Source of the DNA: DATHBD01 sp035296325
GTDB lineage: Bacteria > Actinomycetota > Actinomycetes > Mycobacteriales > Micromonosporaceae
Assembly: GCA_035296325.1 (NCBI GenBank)
Contig: DATHBD010000082.1
Span: 62,001-126,000 of the forward strand
Direction of reading: 5' to 3'
DNA: 64,000 bases
Below the pieces are notes generated by a model. That model was not told the DNA's origin. It saw only the letters and a list, made by a program, of their open reading frames with translations, and did not search any database. The position numbers and the translations under genes were made by a program. Below are positions 48,438 through 57,413 of this stretch, in pieces. Within the stretch, counting starts at the first letter, position 1. Each line of letters begins with the position of its first letter.

Positions 48438-49181
48438 TCAACAGAACCGCGGCAGGTGGTGCGCGAACTGGGCACGCCAGGACGGCCAGTCATGCGGCAC
48501 GTCGGAGCCCCAGAGGTCGAGTTCGTGCCGCAGACCCTTCTCGGCCAGCAGGCCGGCCATCCGCCGGGTCGACGCCAGCGCCCCCGTGGTGTCCTCCCAT
48601 CGACCCTGCCCGCAGACGAGCAGGATCGACAGGCGCGAACGCAGCCAGTCGAGGTGCCCGCCGTGCAGGTGCGGGATGTAGTCGGCGGGGTTGTTGAAGT
48701 ACGCCGCCTCGCCCCGCTCGCCCCAACCGTGCCAGGTGGACGGGTCGAAGGTCCCGGAGAAGCACATCGCCACCGGAAAGAGATCGGCACGCTTGACGGC
48801 GAAGTTCAACGCGTGGAAGGCGCCCAGCGAGCAGCCGGCCGTGATGATGTCGCCGGCGCCGCCGCTGTCCTCGCGCAGGTAGGGCACCACCTGGTCGATG
48901 ATCCACGACTCGTACCGGCCGTGCTGGCGGGCGCGCTCTTCGATCGGCAGGTGGCGGGCCGCCCACGACGCCGCGTCGTAGGAGTCGACGCAGTACAGCT
49001 TCACCCGGCCGGCGTCGATCAGGTCGGCCACGGCGCCGACCATGCCGTGGTCGGCGAAGTCCCAGGCGCGCCCCCGCTCTGACGGGAAGACCAGCACAGG
49101 GCGGCCCCAGTGCCCGTAGCGCACCACGGTGGCACCAGCGTCGGTGGCCGGCGAACAGAGCTCGACCGCGTGGGCACGCAT
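48438..49181 (-). CDS. Alpha/beta hydrolase, esterase (EstD/Esterase_phd-like)
   Basis: A 247-residue serine hydrolase. The nucleophile elbow GCSLGAF lies near residue 107 and the oxyanion region is PVLVFPSERGRAWDF. The catalytic acid is probably in LLVCGQGRWEDTT and the catalytic His in DVPHDWPSWRAQF. There is no signal peptide, so it is cytosolic. This short esterase type is common in actinobacteria. Substrates are small esters or acyl-peptides. The ATG at 49181 lies two bases beyond the stop of the next esterase upstream, implying coupling, and 26 bases before the ATP-grasp gene. Confidence 0.88.
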   Translation of the reverse strand: MRAHAVELCSPATDAGATVVRYGHWGRPVLVFPSERGRAWDFADHGMVGAVADLIDAGRVKLYCVDSYDAASWAARHLPIEERARQHGRYESWIIDQVVPYLREDSGGAGDIITAGCSLGAFHALNFAVKRADLFPVAMCFSGTFDPSTWHGWGERGEAAYFNNPADYIPHLHGGHLDWLRSRLSILLVCGQGRWEDTTGALASTRRMAGLLAEKGLRHELDLWGSDVPHDWPSWRAQFAHHLPRFC

Positions 49182-49183
49182 GG

Positions 49184-50254
49184 TCAATTCTCACCCGGCG
49201 GGTGGGCGGCCCACACCCCCCGGAGCAGGTCCGTCAGGTGCGGATCGAAGGCGTCGCGCCAGGCGGTGTAGTTGTGCGCGTCCGGCACCTCGACAAGGTT
49301 CACCGGGTACCCTTGCTCGCGCAGCGCACCGGCCATCGCGCGGTTGTTCGGCAGGTTCTCCTCGACCCGCCCGCAGGTCAGCACGGTGGGCACCGGCGGC
49401 ACCCGGTCCGAGCCGCGCAGTACCCGTCCGGTGAACCGCACGATCCGCTGGTACCGGCGGAACGCTGACTCGTGCCGGTCGTGCCGCGGTCGGAAGAAGC
49501 TCCCGGACTGCAGGAACAACCCCTGGAACGCCCGCGGGTACCGGCGCTGCGCGTGCAGCATCGCCAACCCGCCGAGGCTCGCGCCCATGCCGACGACCGG
49601 TGGGCCGACCCCCAACTCGGCGAAGACCCGCGGCAGGACGTCGGCGGCGAGGCCCCAGGCGTACGACCGATTTGCCGAGTACCACTCGTTGCGATTCTTC
49701 GGCCCGAGCAGCACGAGGTGGTAGGGCGGCAGTCGGTGGGCGCCGATCATCGCCGCGCTGTACCGGCCCAGTGCGCCCAGCTCGTCGTACTCCGGACCGT
49801 CGTGCGCCACCAGCACCCGGTCCGTCGGCGCGGTCGGCGACCAGACCCGGGCCCACATCGTCGACCGCAGCGCCGGGGACGGGATCGCCCACTCCCGCCA
49901 CGACCCCTCCCCCGGCGGCAACCGCAGCCAGGCCGGCTCGACGTAGTCGGGGCACTCCACAACGGACTTGTCGCCGAACGCGCCACCCACCCGACGCGGG
50001 TTGCCCGGGTCGCAGATCAACTCCACCTGACCGTCGGGATGGTGCAGCTCCAGCTGGTACTCGACCCGCCAGAGCAACGGGCGGGGCAGGCTCAGCCGCC
50101 AGGTCCGGTCCATCTCGTCGTAGGTGAAGTCCAGTTGGTCCCCGGGCAGGCCGGCGTGCTGGCTCAGCCGGACGCCCGCCAGCCGGCGGGCCGGGTCGTA
50201 CAGCCGGAAGTTGAGCGCATCGAGTCGGCACCACGCGCCGACCGCATGCTCCAT
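49184..50254 (-). CDS. Enterochelin-esterase-like alpha/beta hydrolase with N-terminal beta domain
   Basis: A 356-residue cytosolic hydrolase. An N-terminal beta-sandwich (about 1-120) ends in the RVGGAFGDKSVVECPDYV region. An esterase D/Fes-type catalytic domain follows, with MWARVWSPTAPTDRVLVAHD, nucleophile elbow GMGASLGGLAML near 228, TCGRVEENLPNNR, and His in VPDAHNYTAWRDAF. The likely action is hydrolysis of ester or depsipeptide bonds. It heads the esterase-esterase-ATP-grasp-nucleoside hydrolase run. The ATG at 50254 is preferred over a longer open frame lacking conserved sequence. Confidence 0.86.
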   Translation of the reverse strand: MEHAVGAWCRLDALNFRLYDPARRLAGVRLSQHAGLPGDQLDFTYDEMDRTWRLSLPRPLLWRVEYQLELHHPDGQVELICDPGNPRRVGGAFGDKSVVECPDYVEPAWLRLPPGEGSWREWAIPSPALRSTMWARVWSPTAPTDRVLVAHDGPEYDELGALGRYSAAMIGAHRLPPYHLVLLGPKNRNEWYSANRSYAWGLAADVLPRVFAELGVGPPVVGMGASLGGLAMLHAQRRYPRAFQGLFLQSGSFFRPRHDRHESAFRRYQRIVRFTGRVLRGSDRVPPVPTVLTCGRVEENLPNNRAMAGALREQGYPVNLVEVPDAHNYTAWRDAFDPHLTDLLRGVWAAHPPGEN

Positions 50255-50383
50255 CTCCGCACCATAGCGGCGCCCGCGCCGGGCCGCCGGCGAGCCGCAG
50301 GGGTTGCGGAGCGATATGAGTACCGGAAGGATTCCCACGGTAACCGGCAGCTCACAGCTGCCGATCGAAGTGAGGGAGGACCG

Positions 50384-51955
50384 TTGCTCGGACTCACATC
50401 AAGACCCCGGCGAATGGCCGCCGCCGGTGGGGTCACGCTCACGCTGATCGGGGCTTCGCTGACCACCGCGAGCCCGGCCAGCGCAGACGGGCACACCGCG
50501 CTGGCCACCAGCCTGGTCCAGGAGGTGCGGCTCAACAACGTCAATCGCCACCTCGTCGCACTGCAGCGCATCGCAACGCTCAACGGCGGCACCCGGGTCG
50601 CGTCCAGCCCGGGCCACGCCGCCTCGGCGCAGTACATCGCCGAGCGGCTGGAGACCGCCGGATACTCGGTGCAGCTCCAGGAGTTCGCGTTCCCGTACGA
50701 GGAGACGCTCGCCGAGACGGCACGGGTGGTGTCACCGACCGCCCGGACGATCAGCCCGGTCGTGGTCATGCAGTACTCGCCGAACACCGTGGCGGGCGGG
50801 ATCACCGCGCCACTGTCGGTGCTGCCCGACGCGGCGGACGCCACCCCCGGCTGTGAGGCCACCGACTTCACCGGCGGGCCGTACACCGGGACCATCGTGC
50901 TGATCCAGCGCGGTGCGTGCACGTTCCAGACCAAGCACGACAACGCGGCGGCCGCGGGTGCGGTCGGCGTGCTGGTCTACAACAACGTCGAGAACCCGGC
51001 CGAGGCGGTCAACGGCCGGCTGACCGACGCGACCTCGGGGCGCATCCCGATCGCCGGGCTCACCCGCGCGGAGGGCGAGGCACTGCGCGCCGAGGCCGCC
51101 GCCGGGGCGCTCACCATCAACCTCGACCTGCGGCTGATCAGGGAGACCCGCACCACCCACAACGTGATCGCGGAGACCCGGGGCGGGCGGGCCGACAACG
51201 TGGTCATGGCCGGCGCGCACCTGGACAGCGTCGTGGAAGGCCCGGGGATCAATGACAACGGGTCGGGCTCCGCGGTGCTGTTGGAGACCGCGCTGCAGCT
51301 GGCTCGCCACCCGGTCACCAACAAGGTGCGCTTCGCCTGGTGGTCGGCCGAGGAGTTCGGTCTGCTCGGCTCGGCGCACTACGTGTCGCAGCTGGGCTTC
51401 GAACAGCAGCTCGACATCGCCCTGTACCTCAACTTCGACATGGTCGCTTCACCGAACTTCGTCCGCTTCGTCTACGACGGCGATGACTCCGACGCGGTCG
51501 GCGAGGGGCCGGGCCCGTCCGGTTCGGCCGAGATCGAGCAGGTGTTCAACTCCTACTACGAGAGCCGTGACCTGGCCTACGAGGGCACCGACTTCACCGG
51601 TCGCTCGGACTACGGCCCGTTCATCGCCGCCGGCATTCCATCCGGCGGGCTCTTCACCGGAGCCGAGGGCGTCAAGACGGCCGAGCAGGCGGCCCGCTAC
51701 GGCGGCACCGCCGGGCAGGCCTACGACCCGTGCTACCACCAGGCATGCGACACCCTCCGCAACATCAACCGCACCGTGCTGGACCAGAACGCCGACGCCA
51801 TTGCGTGGGCGATCGGGTTGTTCGCGACCGACACGTCGGCCGTGAACGGCGCCAGCCTGCTGTCGCGGCAGGGGCTGGGGGCACAGGCCCGCACGTTCAG
51901 CGCCCAGCGCGCCGCGGTGGTCGGTCACCACGACGAGCACCGCACCGCCAGCTGA
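50384..51955 (+). CDS. Secreted M28-family aminopeptidase with PA domain
   Basis: A 523-residue exported zinc peptidase. The TTG at 50384 follows GGGAGG and gives an Arg-rich signal peptide ending near SPASADG. The PA insert at about 150-220 includes GTIVLIQRGACTFQTKHDNA. The M28 ligands are present: His/Asp in GAHLDSVVEGPGINDNGSGS, Glu pair in WWSAEEFGLLGSAHY, Asp in YLNFDMVASPN, and His in CYHQACDT. It resembles Streptomyces griseus aminopeptidase. An ATG at 50414 is an alternative start that would shorten the signal peptide. A very strong hairpin follows. Confidence 0.92.
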   Translation: MLGLTSRPRRMAAAGGVTLTLIGASLTTASPASADGHTALATSLVQEVRLNNVNRHLVALQRIATLNGGTRVASSPGHAASAQYIAERLETAGYSVQLQEFAFPYEETLAETARVVSPTARTISPVVVMQYSPNTVAGGITAPLSVLPDAADATPGCEATDFTGGPYTGTIVLIQRGACTFQTKHDNAAAAGAVGVLVYNNVENPAEAVNGRLTDATSGRIPIAGLTRAEGEALRAEAAAGALTINLDLRLIRETRTTHNVIAETRGGRADNVVMAGAHLDSVVEGPGINDNGSGSAVLLETALQLARHPVTNKVRFAWWSAEEFGLLGSAHYVSQLGFEQQLDIALYLNFDMVASPNFVRFVYDGDDSDAVGEGPGPSGSAEIEQVFNSYYESRDLAYEGTDFTGRSDYGPFIAAGIPSGGLFTGAEGVKTAEQAARYGGTAGQAYDPCYHQACDTLRNINRTVLDQNADAIAWAIGLFATDTSAVNGASLLSRQGLGAQARTFSAQRAAVVGHHDEHRTAS

Positions 51956-51967
51956 CGGTTCTTCGCA

Positions 51968-52016
51968 ACACAGCGGTGGGCCGGTCAGACGCAGTCTGAC
52001 CGGCCCACCGCTGTGT
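51968..52016. terminator. 23-bp perfect hairpin between convergent genes
   Basis: Positions 51968-51990 are the exact reverse complement of 51994-52016, with loop GCA. It sits 12 bases after the M28 stop and 20 bases from the stop of the convergent BNR gene, so it should terminate in both directions. Some T-richness (GTGTGTTC) follows on the plus strand. Confidence 0.88.
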
Positions 52017-52036
52017 GTTCGGGATACCGGTCGGTG

Positions 52037-53461
52037 TCAGCCCAGGCGCAGGTCGAGGACCCGGATGGCCGACGGGGTGGTCCCGGACGACCGCTGCTGG
52101 TACATCACCGACAGCACACCCTCGGCGGCCAGCCGCTCGTAGTCCACGGTCACCTCGCCGAACGCGTTGAGCCCGGCGCCGTCGAAGAGCACCTGCCAGT
52201 TCGTCCAGTTGCTGGCCTTGCTGGCCGCCACCACCCGGCCGTACGGCAGCACCACGTAGGCGTTGCTGTACCGGTCGAAGACGATCCGGGACCGGCCGAC
52301 GCTGTTCAACGCGACCGGGATCTCCACCTTGTGCCAGCCGGAGGCGTCCCGGTAGAGGTGGAAGGCGCGTCCGTTCGCGATCCGACCGGCGGCGTAGCTC
52401 GTCACGCACTGGGTGAACCGACCCGGCACGTAGCTGATGATCACGTGCAGGTTGCCGGCGGCGTCCACCGCCTGGCTCTCCTGGTTCATCAGGGCATGGT
52501 CGGCGTTGATCGGGTCGACCACCAGCCCCGGTGAGTTGACCGAAACCAGCGTGCCGCCGGTGTTGCCGACCCACGCGCCGGCTGAGTTGCGCCAGGTGCG
52601 GCCCCGGTCGTCGCTGTACACCATGCCGGTGTCGTGGTTGGTCAGCCCGCCGCCGGAGCAGCTCACCCCGGCGTGGCCCTCGCGCCAGGTGAACGACGCG
52701 TACAGCCGACCGTACGGCCCGTAGGTCAGGCCGTGCAGGTACATGTTCCGGGTGGTGCTGGTGACCCCGCGGGCGGAGTACGAGCCGGTCGCCGAGGACC
52801 AGCGGCCCAACCGGCGCCAGGTGGACCCGTCGTACTCGGCCAGTTCGTTCGTGCCGTTGCCGGAGCCGCCGGTGCGGTAGGAGAGCTGCAACCGGCGCTC
52901 CGGCGTCACCACGAACTGCGGATAGGTGATGTTGCCGAGCCCCACGCCGTCGAGGCTGCGCTGCACCGCGCCGAACCGGGAAGCCACCCAGGACCGGGCA
53001 CCGGGGTCGGTGACCAGCCCGGCCTCGGACTTCACGTAGAAGATCGCCGTGTTGTGGGTGTCCATCCCGACGTGCAGCCGCCCGTCGGTGGGCGAGATCC
53101 CGAGCGAGATGACGTTGTGCGAGTCGTTGATGGTGAGCCGGTGCGACAGCGTCACGACCTGCCACCCGCCGCCGGGCAGTTGCCGGCGGCCGATGACCGC
53201 GTTGCGGCTCGACGTGTACCACGCGGCGTACTGGTAGCCGGCGTGGGTGAGGATCGCGCTCTGCTGGAACGACGTGTTGTTGACCAGGGCGTCGTAGGAC
53301 ACGAAGTACAGCGCCGAGGCGTCCAGCCGGGTGTCGCCCACCCGCGTCACCACCGGGTCGCCGACGGCCGCGGTGGCGCTGCCGGTGGCGTTCCACGCCA
53401 GCCCGGCGACGATCACGGTGACCGCGGCGAGCCAGACGCTCAACCGCCGCCGCGCGCTCAT
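52037..53461 (-). CDS. Secreted BNR-repeat (BNR_4-type) protein
   Basis: A 474-residue exported beta-propeller-like protein. The signal peptide is RRLSVWLAAVTVIVAGLAWN with cleavage likely after ATAA. Blade-like repeats include GYQYAAWYTSSRNAVIGRRQ, NDSHNVISLGISPTDGRLHV, VYSDDRGRTWRNSAG (a BNR Asp-box form) and RNMYLHGLTYGPYGRLYASF. BNR_4 proteins include polysaccharide lyases acting on uronic-acid polymers such as ulvan, and a lyase or glycan-binding role is possible here. Catalytic residues cannot be assigned. Translation is coupled to an upstream mini-ORF. Confidence 0.82.
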   Translation of the reverse strand: MSARRRLSVWLAAVTVIVAGLAWNATGSATAAVGDPVVTRVGDTRLDASALYFVSYDALVNNTSFQQSAILTHAGYQYAAWYTSSRNAVIGRRQLPGGGWQVVTLSHRLTINDSHNVISLGISPTDGRLHVGMDTHNTAIFYVKSEAGLVTDPGARSWVASRFGAVQRSLDGVGLGNITYPQFVVTPERRLQLSYRTGGSGNGTNELAEYDGSTWRRLGRWSSATGSYSARGVTSTTRNMYLHGLTYGPYGRLYASFTWREGHAGVSCSGGGLTNHDTGMVYSDDRGRTWRNSAGAWVGNTGGTLVSVNSPGLVVDPINADHALMNQESQAVDAAGNLHVIISYVPGRFTQCVTSYAAGRIANGRAFHLYRDASGWHKVEIPVALNSVGRSRIVFDRYSNAYVVLPYGRVVAASKASNWTNWQVLFDGAGLNAFGEVTVDYERLAAEGVLSVMYQQRSSGTTPSAIRVLDLRLG

Positions 53462-53565
53462 GCGTTCACCAGCTCTGCGATCCCGCTACCGGCCGGCAGC
53501 ACGCCGCGTCGGGTCACTCGGCAGCGGACGGAACGCGATGATTCGGTGCGGTTTCTGTACGTCAT
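53458..53565 (-). CDS. 35-codon upstream ORF coupled to the BNR gene
   Basis: An ATG at 53565 has GAGGT seven bases upstream and encodes a 35-residue basic peptide (MTYRNRTESSRSVRCRVTRR plus GVLPAGSGIAELVNA). Its TGA overlaps the ATG of the BNR gene (ATGA, 53458-53461). The good ribosome site and stop-start overlap suggest real translation, either as a leader that controls the BNR gene or as a small protein. The sequence shows no attenuation codons such as repeated Trp or His. No homologue is recognised. Confidence 0.45.
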   Translation of the reverse strand: MTYRNRTESSRSVRCRVTRRGVLPAGSGIAELVNA

Positions 53566-53699
53566 GTCCGCTACCTCATGGAAGGGGGTCAATGGGTTAC
53601 AGCGACTATAGTTGACGCGACGGCGTCGCAGGGCCGCCCGCGGCGACCGAACGGACCGCTCGCACGGTGGCAACGGCCGGCACCGACTAGGGTCCAGCT

Positions 53700-54233
53700 G
53701 TGAACAACGGCTGGAAAGACGTCGCCGCCCGCCTCGGCCGGCTCGCGGTCAGGGAAGCGCCAAGACTGTTTCGCCAAATCCGACAATCCGGCGCTGCCAC
53801 GCCGACGCGTACGCCGCAATCCTCGCGTCGGCCGGGCCCCCGCACGACGCCGGCAACCGCGGCCGCACGCCACCTGGTCTACGCCCCACAGCCGGACGGC
53901 CGGGCCGATCCCGGCGAGATCGTGTGGACCTGGGTGGCCTACGAGGACGACCCGGCCCGCGGCAAGGACCGCCCGGTGCTCGTGGTCGGTCGGGAGTCGG
54001 AACGCACCCTGCTCGCCCTGATGCTGTCCAGCCAGCACGACCGCGACGGCCAGCCCAACTGGTACGGGCTGGGACCCGGCGCGTGGGACCGCGAGTCGCG
54101 ACCGAGCTGGATCCGCCTGGACCGGGTGCTCCAGGTCGCCGAGGACGGCGTCCGTCGGGAGGGCGCCGTGCTGGACCGCTCCCGCTTCGAGGCCGTGGCG
54201 AAGCAACTGCGGTCCGGCTACGGCTGGACCTGA
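53700..54233 (+). CDS. PemK/MazF-type toxin-domain protein
   Basis: A 177-residue protein. The first 60 residues are a basic, probably disordered extension. The rest has the PemK/MazF core with DPGEIVWTWVAYEDDPARGK, DRPVLVVGRESERTLLALML and a late SWIRLDRVLQVAED. Toxin RNases of this type cut mRNA, but the long-extension actinobacterial variety may be a solitary domain protein. No antitoxin gene lies upstream. The nearest upstream gene is divergent, and ribokinase follows after four bases. The GTG start at 53700 is assumed. Confidence 0.78.
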   Translation: MNNGWKDVAARLGRLAVREAPRLFRQIRQSGAATPTRTPQSSRRPGPRTTPATAAARHLVYAPQPDGRADPGEIVWTWVAYEDDPARGKDRPVLVVGRESERTLLALMLSSQHDRDGQPNWYGLGPGAWDRESRPSWIRLDRVLQVAEDGVRREGAVLDRSRFEAVAKQLRSGYGWT

Positions 54234-54237
54234 GCCG

Positions 54238-55212
54238 GTGGCCGCGCCCGCACCCCCCGGAGGACCCGGCCGGGGCGCCGGTCGGGGCGCCGGTCGCCGG
54301 CACGTCGTGGTCATTGGATCGATCAACGTGGACCTGGTGGTCACGGTCGCCCGCCACCCCTCCCCCGGCGAGACCGTGCTGGGCGCCGGCGGTCGCCTGC
54401 TCCCGGGCGGCAAGGGCGCGAACCAGGCGGTCGCCGCCGCCCGACTCGGCGCGGCCACCACCATGGTCGGCGCCGTGGGTGACGACCCGAATGCCGGCGC
54501 CGCCACCGCCGGATTACGCGACAACGGCGTGGAACTTTCCGGCGTGCTCACCCGACCGGGCCCGACCGGCCTGGCCGTGGTGACCGTCGCCGCGGACGGC
54601 GAGAACAGCATCGTGGTGATCCCCGGCGCCAACGCGACCGTGACACCGGCTGACGTGGAGCGCCACCGCGACCTCCTGGCCGACGCCGCGATCGTCGTGG
54701 TGCAGGGCGAGCTCCCCCGGGCCACGGTCGAGGCGGCGGCGCTGACCGCGCACGCCGTCGGCGCGCGGCTGATCCTCAATCTGGCGCCGGCGATCGACCT
54801 GAGCGCGGAGGTGCTGCGCCTGGCCGACCCGCTGGTGGTCAACGAACACGAAGCCCGGCACGCGCTCGACCTGCTCGACGGCGGGGCGGCATCGAGCCCG
54901 CGTCGGGCCCTCGCACTACGGCGCGCCGGCGTACCGTCGGTGGTCGTCACCGTCGGCGAGGCGGGCGCCCTGGTGGCCGGTGACGAGCCGGGCGTCGCGG
55001 ACGGCGCCGTGATCCACGTTGCCGCACCGAGGGTCGACGTGCGGGACACCACCGGAGCCGGGGACGCGTTCGTGGGCGCGCTGGCCGCCCGGCTCGCCGG
55101 TGGCGACGGGCTGCTCCCGGCGGCGCGGGTGGCGGTGCGGGTCGGCGCGTACTCGGTGTCGCGGGACGGCGCCCAACCCTCGTACCCGGCGGCCGGCGAC
55201 CCGCTGCCGTAG
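54238..55212 (+). CDS. rbsK: Ribokinase (PfkB family)
   Basis: A 324-residue sugar kinase that would phosphorylate D-ribose at O5. PfkB signature 1 is LLPGGKGANQAVAAARLGA at about 58-76 and signature 2 is RDTTGAGDAFVGALAAR with the catalytic Asp near 276. Substrate-lid elements GSINVDLVV and VVNEHEARHAL are also present. The first 20 residues are a Pro/Gly-rich extension, so a later start just before HVVVIGSIN is possible. It starts four bases after the toxin-like gene, probably co-transcribed. No ribose transporter lies in the window. Confidence 0.9.
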   Translation: MAAPAPPGGPGRGAGRGAGRRHVVVIGSINVDLVVTVARHPSPGETVLGAGGRLLPGGKGANQAVAAARLGAATTMVGAVGDDPNAGAATAGLRDNGVELSGVLTRPGPTGLAVVTVAADGENSIVVIPGANATVTPADVERHRDLLADAAIVVVQGELPRATVEAAALTAHAVGARLILNLAPAIDLSAEVLRLADPLVVNEHEARHALDLLDGGAASSPRRALALRRAGVPSVVVTVGEAGALVAGDEPGVADGAVIHVAAPRVDVRDTTGAGDAFVGALAARLAGGDGLLPAARVAVRVGAYSVSRDGAQPSYPAAGDPLP

Positions 55213-55337
55213 CCCACCGGAGGATCGGGCCGGCCCATCGTTCCCGCCTGTCACATCTGCCCCACCCCCGTCGACCGTTCGGCCCTGTCTTCCACGGACC
55301 GCCTGCCGGTGCCGGGCGATCGGTGGATAGTGAGGTC

Positions 55338-57329
55338 ATGAGTGTGCTGGCGAGCGTGACGGGCCATGCACTGGCCGAACTGTCGGCGGTGCTGACCGCG
55401 GGGCCGGCCAGTGTCGATGTGGTCCTGGACCGGGCGGCGCGGGCCGCCGCCGAGGTGGTCGGCGACGCCGGCGGGCTGCGGCTGCTGGGCGAGGACGGAC
55501 GGTACGACCGTCCGGTCGTGCATGCCGGCGATCCCGGCCAGGCCCGTCGCATCGCGGACCTCCTGGATACCGCCACCCTCACCACCGCCGTGGGCGACCT
55601 GCACACCACGCGGCGACCTGTCCTGGTGCCGCCGGGCGACGGACCGGCAATGCTGCTGTGTCCGCTGGTCGACGGCGACGTCTACCTCGGGTACCTGGCG
55701 TTGGCCCGGACCGGCGACCGTACCGCCGCCGGCTACACCACGACGGACATCGCCCTCGCCGACGACCTGGCGCAGCGGGTGTCCACCGCGCTGTCGGCCG
55801 GCCGCTCGATGACCCGCCTGCACGTCATCGAGCAGCAGTACCGGAGCATCGTGGAAACCACCCGCGAGGGTGTCTGGCAGCTGGACGTGGACGGCGTCAC
55901 CACCTTCGCCAACGCACAGCTCGCCGCCATCCTGGGGCTGCAGCGGGACCGCCTGCTCGGGCGACCGGTCAGCGAATTCCTGGATGCCCGCGGCCAGGCG
56001 GAGCTCACCCGGCGGCTGGGCGAGCGGCACGACGGCTACCCCGAGGTGTACGAGACGCGGCTGATCGGCGCCGACGGCACAGGGCACTGGGTCCAGGTCT
56101 CCGCGGCCCCCACGTGGGGTGAGGACGGGGTGACCGCCGGCTCGCTGCTCATGGTGACCGACATCAGCGAACGGGTACACGCCCGGGAACTCAAGCGGCA
56201 ACTCGACCACCTGCGCCGGCTGGACAGCCTCGGGCAGCTCGTCGGCGGCATCGCCCACGACTTCAAGAACCTCTTCACCGTGATCGCCGGGTCCGCCGAG
56301 GTCATCGCCGAGGCCACCCACCACCAGCTGGCCACGCAGATCGTGGACGCCACCGTCCGTGGTCGGGCGTTGACCCATCAGCTCCTCGCGTTCGGGCGCG
56401 GCGGTGGACGGCCGGAGGTGATCTCGGTCGCGGACCTGCTCGACGACATCCAGCAGTTGCTCAGTCGGACCCTCGGTGAGCGGATCCGGCTGGATGTCCG
56501 CATCGAGCACGACCTGTGGCCGGTCCGGGCCGAGCGGGGCCCGCTGGAGCAGGTGGTGGTCAACCTGGCCGTGAACGCCAGGGATGCGATGAGCCGTGGC
56601 GGCACCCTGCTGCTGGAGGCGGTCAACTGCGTGGTGCAGCCGGGTCAGCTCTCGGACCCGGCGGTGCACGGATCGTTCGTCCGGCTGGCGGTGTCCGACA
56701 CCGGCACAGGCATGTCGGAGGAGACCCGGGAACGGGCGTTCGAGCCGTTCTTCAGTACCAAGCCGACCGCCGCCGGTCTCGGCCTGACCACCGCCGCCAG
56801 CCTCATCCGCGGTGGCGGTGGCCACGTTGACCTGCAGTCCGAGCGCGGCATCGGCACCACCGTGCAGCTCTACCTGGCCCGCGCCGACCAGCCGGCCGCC
56901 GACGCCGCCGCCCCGGCAACCGACCAGACGCCCCGGCGCGGCAACATCCTGGTGGTCGAAGATCAGCGCGAGCTGGCGGAACTCATCAGGTACCTGCTGC
57001 AGCCGGCCGGTTACACGGTGCGGGTGGTGACCACGGTGGGCGAGGCGATCGCGCATGTCAACGCCGGTGTGGACCCCGATCTGCTGCTCACCGACGTGGT
57101 GATGCCCGGAATGACCGGTCCGGAACTGGCCGCTGCCCTCCGGGCCCGCAAGCCGGAGCTCCGGGTGCTGTACATGTCCGGGTACAGCACCGGCGAGCTG
57201 GGTTGGCAGGGCGAGATCGAGCACGGCAACGTCCTGATCCAGAAGCCGTTCAACCGGGCCACCCTGCTCGCGGCGGTGGAGCTCGCGCTGATCACCCCGG
57301 CCGGAGCCACGCCACCCGCCGCGAACTGA
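55338..57329 (+). CDS. Hybrid histidine kinase (GAF-PAS-HisKA-HATPase-REC)
   Basis: A 663-residue soluble sensor kinase. A GAF-like domain spans about 15-155 and a PAS domain with PAC about 163-283. The dimerisation box SLGQLVGGIAHDFKNLF carries His-307. The HATPase has VNLAVNARDAM, VSDTGTGMS and a GLGLTTAASLI G2 box. A C-terminal receiver has Asp-586 in LLLTDVVMPGM and Lys in IQKPFNRATLL. There are no membrane segments, so the input is intracellular. The ATG at 55338 has GAGGT three to four bases upstream. A GTG at 55323 is less likely. No cognate output regulator is adjacent. Confidence 0.94.
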   Translation: MSVLASVTGHALAELSAVLTAGPASVDVVLDRAARAAAEVVGDAGGLRLLGEDGRYDRPVVHAGDPGQARRIADLLDTATLTTAVGDLHTTRRPVLVPPGDGPAMLLCPLVDGDVYLGYLALARTGDRTAAGYTTTDIALADDLAQRVSTALSAGRSMTRLHVIEQQYRSIVETTREGVWQLDVDGVTTFANAQLAAILGLQRDRLLGRPVSEFLDARGQAELTRRLGERHDGYPEVYETRLIGADGTGHWVQVSAAPTWGEDGVTAGSLLMVTDISERVHARELKRQLDHLRRLDSLGQLVGGIAHDFKNLFTVIAGSAEVIAEATHHQLATQIVDATVRGRALTHQLLAFGRGGGRPEVISVADLLDDIQQLLSRTLGERIRLDVRIEHDLWPVRAERGPLEQVVVNLAVNARDAMSRGGTLLLEAVNCVVQPGQLSDPAVHGSFVRLAVSDTGTGMSEETRERAFEPFFSTKPTAAGLGLTTAASLIRGGGGHVDLQSERGIGTTVQLYLARADQPAADAAAPATDQTPRRGNILVVEDQRELAELIRYLLQPAGYTVRVVTTVGEAIAHVNAGVDPDLLLTDVVMPGMTGPELAAALRARKPELRVLYMSGYSTGELGWQGEIEHGNVLIQKPFNRATLLAAVELALITPAGATPPAAN

Positions 57330-57413
57330 ACGCACCGCCCAACACCGAACCTCCCAGGCGTCCGCACCGTGTTATGAGGTAGCGGGTCAATGCAGGCCCC
57401 TTGGGGAGGGGCC

